64,000 bases of DNA from Vicugna pacos. Lineage: Eukaryota > Chordata > Mammalia > Artiodactyla > Camelidae. A program made the translations under genes and the position numbers. The notes beneath the pieces were generated by a model. It was not told the origin of the DNA. It ran no database searches and was given only the letters and a program-made list of their open reading frames with translations. Position 1 is the stretch's first letter. Every line of letters starts with the position of its first letter. Below are positions 61,376-64,000 of this stretch, piece by piece. The stretch is taken from contig NW_027328721.1 of the NCBI RefSeq assembly GCF_048564905.1, positions 38,770,870-38,834,869 of the forward strand. Direction: 5' to 3'.

Positions 61376-64000
61376 GGGAAGTTATTTCTCGGACTTCCCC
61401 AAACAGGGAACACCTGTGACTGAAGAGAGCTGCGTGGAGTTGTCTCTCGAGCTCCCCCACGCCCTGACAATGGTTCCGTAATCCTGAGCGTGGGGAGGTT
61501 CCACCAACGGTCGGCAGCTCGTTGGTTCTAACGGAAAGCCTAAGCTCGCCTCCCCTGAGGGTTTTCCTAATTTCTCTGTGCCAGGGAATGCTACGGGGGT
61601 TTGCTGGATATCCCAGTGACAGAGGCTGCCTCCCCAAGGTCAGGGAAGGTATTTCTCGGACTTCCCCGATCAGGGAACACCTGTGACTGAAGAGAGCTGC
61701 GTGGAGTTCTCTCTCGAGATCCCCCACGCACTGACAATGGTTCATGAATCCTGAGCGTGGGGAGGTTCCAACAACGGTCGGCAGCGCGTGGGTTTTAACG
61801 GAAAGCATAAGCTCGTGTCCCCTGAGGGTTTCCCTAATTTCTCTGTGCCAGGGAATGCTAGGGGGGTTTGTAGGATATCCCAGTGACAGAGGCTGCCTCC
61901 CCAAGGTCAGGGAAGATATTTCTCGGACTTCCCCGAACAGGGAACACCTGTGACTGAAGAGAGCTGCGTGGAGTTTTCTCTCGAGCTCCCCCACGCACTG
62001 ACAATATTTCCGGAATCCTGAGCGTGGGGAGGTTCCACCAAAGGTCGGCAGCGCGTGGGTTCTAACGGAATGCCTAAGCTCGTCTCCCCTCATGGTTTTC
62101 CTAATCTCTCTGTGCCAGGGAATGCTAGGGGGTTTTGCAGGATATCCCAGTGACAGAGGCTGCCTCCCCAAGGTCAGGGAAGTTATTTCTCTGACTTCCC
62201 TGAACAGGGAACACCTGTGACTGAAGAGAGCTGCGTGGAGTTGTCTCTCGAGCTCCCCCACGCACTGACAATTTTTCCGGAATCCTGAGCGTGGGGAGGT
62301 TCCACCAACGGTCGGCAGCGCGTTTGTTCTAACGGAATGCCTAAGCTCGTCTCCCCTGAGGGTTTTCCTAATGTCTCTGTGCCAGGGAATGCTAAGGGGT
62401 TTTGCAGGATATCCAAGTGACAGAGGCTGCCTCCACAAGGTCAGGGAAAGTTTTTCTCGGACTTCCCCGAGCAGGGAACACCTGTGACTGAAGAGAGCTG
62501 CGTGGATTTGTCTCTCGAGCTCCCCCACGCACTGACAATGATTCCGGAATCCTGAGCATGTGGAGGTTCCACCAACGGTCGGCAGCGCGTGGGTTCTAAC
62601 GGAATGCCGAAGCTCGTCTCCCCAGAGGATTTTCCTAATATCTCTGTGCCAGGGAATGCTAGGGGGATTTGCAGGATATCCCAGTGACAGAGGCTGCCTC
62701 CCCAAGATCAGGGAAGTTATTTCTCGGACTTCCCGGAACAGGGAACACCTGTGACTGAAGAGAGATGCGTGGAGTTGTCTCTCGATCTCCCCCACGCACT
62801 GACAATTTTTCCGGAATCCTGAGCGTGGGGACGTTCCACCAACGGTCGGCAGCGCGTGGGTTCTAACGGAAAGCCAAGCTCATCTCCCCTGAGGGTTTTC
62901 CTAATGTCTCTGTGCCAGGAATGCTTGGGGTGTTTGCAGGATATCCCAGTGACAGAGGCTGCCACCCCTAGGTCAGGAAAGTTATTTCTCGGGCTTCCCC
63001 GAACAGGGAAAACCTGTGACTGAAGAGAGCTGCGTTGAAATTTCTCTCGAGCTACTAAACTCACTGAAAATGGTTCCGGAATCCTGAGCGTGGGGAGGTA
63101 CCTCCAACGGTCGGCAGCGCGTGGGTTCTAACGGAATGCCTAAGCTCGTCTCCCCTGAGGGTTTTCGTAATATCTCTGTGCCAGGGAATGCTAGGGGTGT
63201 TTGCAGGATATCCCAGTGACAGAGGCTGCATCCCCAAGGTCAGGGAAGGTATTTCTCAGACTTCCCCCAACAGGGAACACCTGTGACTGAAGAGAGCTGC
63301 GTGGAGTTGTCTCTCGATGTCCCCCACGCACTGACAATGGTTCCGGAATCCTGAGCGTGGGGAGGTTCCACCAACGGTCGGCAGCGCGTGGGTCCTAACG
63401 GAAAGCCTAAGCTCGTATCCCCTTGAGGTTTTTCCTAATGTCTCTGTGCCAGGGAATGCTAGGGGATTTTGCAGGATATCCCAGTGACATAGGCTGCCTC
63501 CCCAAGGTCAGGGAAGTTATTTCTCGGACTTCCCCGAACAGGGAACACCTGTGACTGAAGAGAGTTGCGTGTAGTTTTCTCTCGAGCTCCCCCACGCACT
63601 GACAATGGTTCCAGAATCCTGAGCGTGGGGAGGTTCCACCAACGGTCGGCCGCGCGTGGGTTTTAACGGAAAGCCTAAGCTCGTGTCCCCTGAGGGTTTT
63701 CTTAATGTCTCTGTGCCAGGGAATGCTAAGGGGGTTTGCAGGATATCCCAGTGACAGAGGCTGACTCCCCAAGGTCAGGGAAGTTATTTCTCGGACTTCC
63801 CCGAACAGGGAACACCTGTGACTGAAGAGAGCTGCGTGGAGTTTTCTCTCGAGTTCCCCCACGCACTGACAATATTTCCGGAATCCTGAGCGTGGGGAGG
63901 TTCCACCAACGGTCGGCAGCGCGTGGGTTCTAACGGAATGCCTAAGCTCGTCTCCCCTCATGGTTTTCCTAATCTCTCTGTGCCAGGGAATGCTAGGGGG
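61376..64000 (+). repeat. Right end of window: mixed monomers with a 1868-bp relationship
   Basis: The stretch at about 61780-62180 recurs at 63648-64000 (seven monomers minus 1 bp). Shared markers are GGGTTTTAACGGAAAGC, CTCGTGTCCCC, GAGTTTTCTCTCGAG, GACAATATTTCC, and CCCCTCATGGTTTTCCTAATCTCTC (from 62087 and 63955). The second copy is cut by the window end. Between them are ordinary monomers, including one with CTCGAGCTACTAAACTC near 63046 and several 1-bp losses near 62873-62920. Confidence 0.75.

Larger units (their letters stand above)
1..64000 (+). repeat. Tandem satellite array, 267-bp monomer, about 240 copies
   Basis: The same unit repeats head to tail across the whole window. Landmarks recur every 266-268 bp: CTCGAG, GGATATCC, TTCCGGAA, CCAACGGTCGGCAGCGCG and GAACAGGGAACACCTG. 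CTCGAG is at 84 and again at 63848, 239 steps of 266.8 bp on average. The eye-made consensus is 267 bp, 58% GC, with 13 CpG. Numbered from CTCGAG, it has TTCCGGAA near position 29, GGATATCC near 161 and the ACAGG/CCTGT dyad near 225. All monomers lie in one orientation. Neighbours typically differ at several to about twenty positions, mostly substitutions, with occasional 1-3 bp indels (for example near 14499, 16168, 16276, 20146, 46561 and 62918). Both window ends fall inside a monomer. It looks like eukaryotic satellite DNA, but I do not recognise the family and cannot place the species. Confidence 0.98.
55100..64000 (+). repeat. Right mosaic domain, T-type and A-type monomers mixed
   Basis: T-type AACGGAATGCC reappears near 55128 and 55394. 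It is then common to the window end (for example 58064, 59397, 60199, 60466, 61267, 62067, 62335, 62602, 63133, 63934), interspersed with A-type units and with AACGGTAAGCC. Unlike the left domain, the two types are interleaved. The 11-mer copies account for part of this, since each contains both types. Confidence 0.75.

Noticed and set aside
1-64000. CENP-B box in the monomer (minus-strand GTTCGGGGAAGTCCGAG)
   Set aside because: It matches seven of the nine fixed positions of NTTCGNNNNANNCGGGN but breaks the CGGG core. A seven-of-nine match is expected about 0.7 times by chance in one monomer on both strands, so it is not evidence.
1-64000. CRISPR array
   Set aside because: There are no short repeats separated by unique spacers. 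The whole 267 bp is repeated and the variation is spread over the unit.
1-64000. Ribosomal DNA or 5S RNA gene cluster
   Set aside because: The unit is too short for rDNA and contains no segment resembling conserved 5S or large rRNA motifs or a T-run terminator.
1-64000. LTRs, LINE or SINE remnants, DNA transposon ends
   Set aside because: No target-site duplications, poly-A tails, terminal inverted repeats or non-satellite segments were seen.
1-64000. Telomeric or simple-sequence repeats
   Set aside because: No TTAGGG-like or microsatellite runs. The longest homopolymers are G or C runs of about six to eight within the monomer.

Overview
The whole 64 kb window is one uninterrupted head-to-tail tandem satellite array. 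The basic unit is about 267 bp, counted between successive copies of the same landmark: the CTCGAG hexamer first occurs at 84 and last at 63848, which is 239 steps averaging 266.8 bp. About 240 monomers are present, all in the same orientation. The window starts and ends inside a monomer, so the array continues on both sides. I see no unique sequence, no inverted segment, no inserted transposon and no recognisable gene, rRNA, tRNA or CRISPR array.

The setting is almost certainly a eukaryotic heterochromatic block (centromeric, pericentromeric or subtelomeric). Neither the species nor the chromosomal position can be read from the sequence, and I do not recognise the monomer as a named satellite. 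The consensus I derived by eye is 58% GC with 13 CpG per unit. Because 267 = 3 x 89, any reading frame without a stop stays open from one monomer to the next. This produces long apparent ORFs, up to 559 codons on the minus strand, encoding an 89-residue repeat. I judge these not to be genes: all three minus frames are unusually open, the runs break at indels, and the most variable sites mainly change the encoded residue.

The interest lies in the layered higher-order structure. (1) About 1-12.65 kb: monomers mostly of a T-type (AACGGAATGCC), in older and more degraded multimers with periods of 801, 1067, 2133 and 267 bp. (2) About 12.65-14.6 kb: a transition zone in which T-type and A-type (AACGGAAAGCC) monomers alternate, partly as a dimer. 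(3) About 14.6-55.1 kb: mostly A-type, with a nest of overlapping duplications at 20.9-27.5 kb and a 534-bp dimer at 28.8-29.9 kb. It also holds the most striking element, a 9-monomer (2403 bp) higher-order repeat in three nearly identical copies at 34772-41979, bracketed by two copies of a 1.18-kb segment. (4) 53793-59580: an 11-monomer (2937 bp) higher-order repeat in almost two copies. (5) 55.1-64 kb: a mosaic of T and A types with a 1068-bp tetramer and a 1868-bp heptamer relationship that runs off the window end.

Monomers differ from one another at many recurrent sites, while the large blocks are nearly identical internally. That pattern is expected of a satellite growing by repeated unequal exchange or segmental amplification of multi-monomer blocks. 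All block limits were placed by eye and are good to about 20-50 bp.
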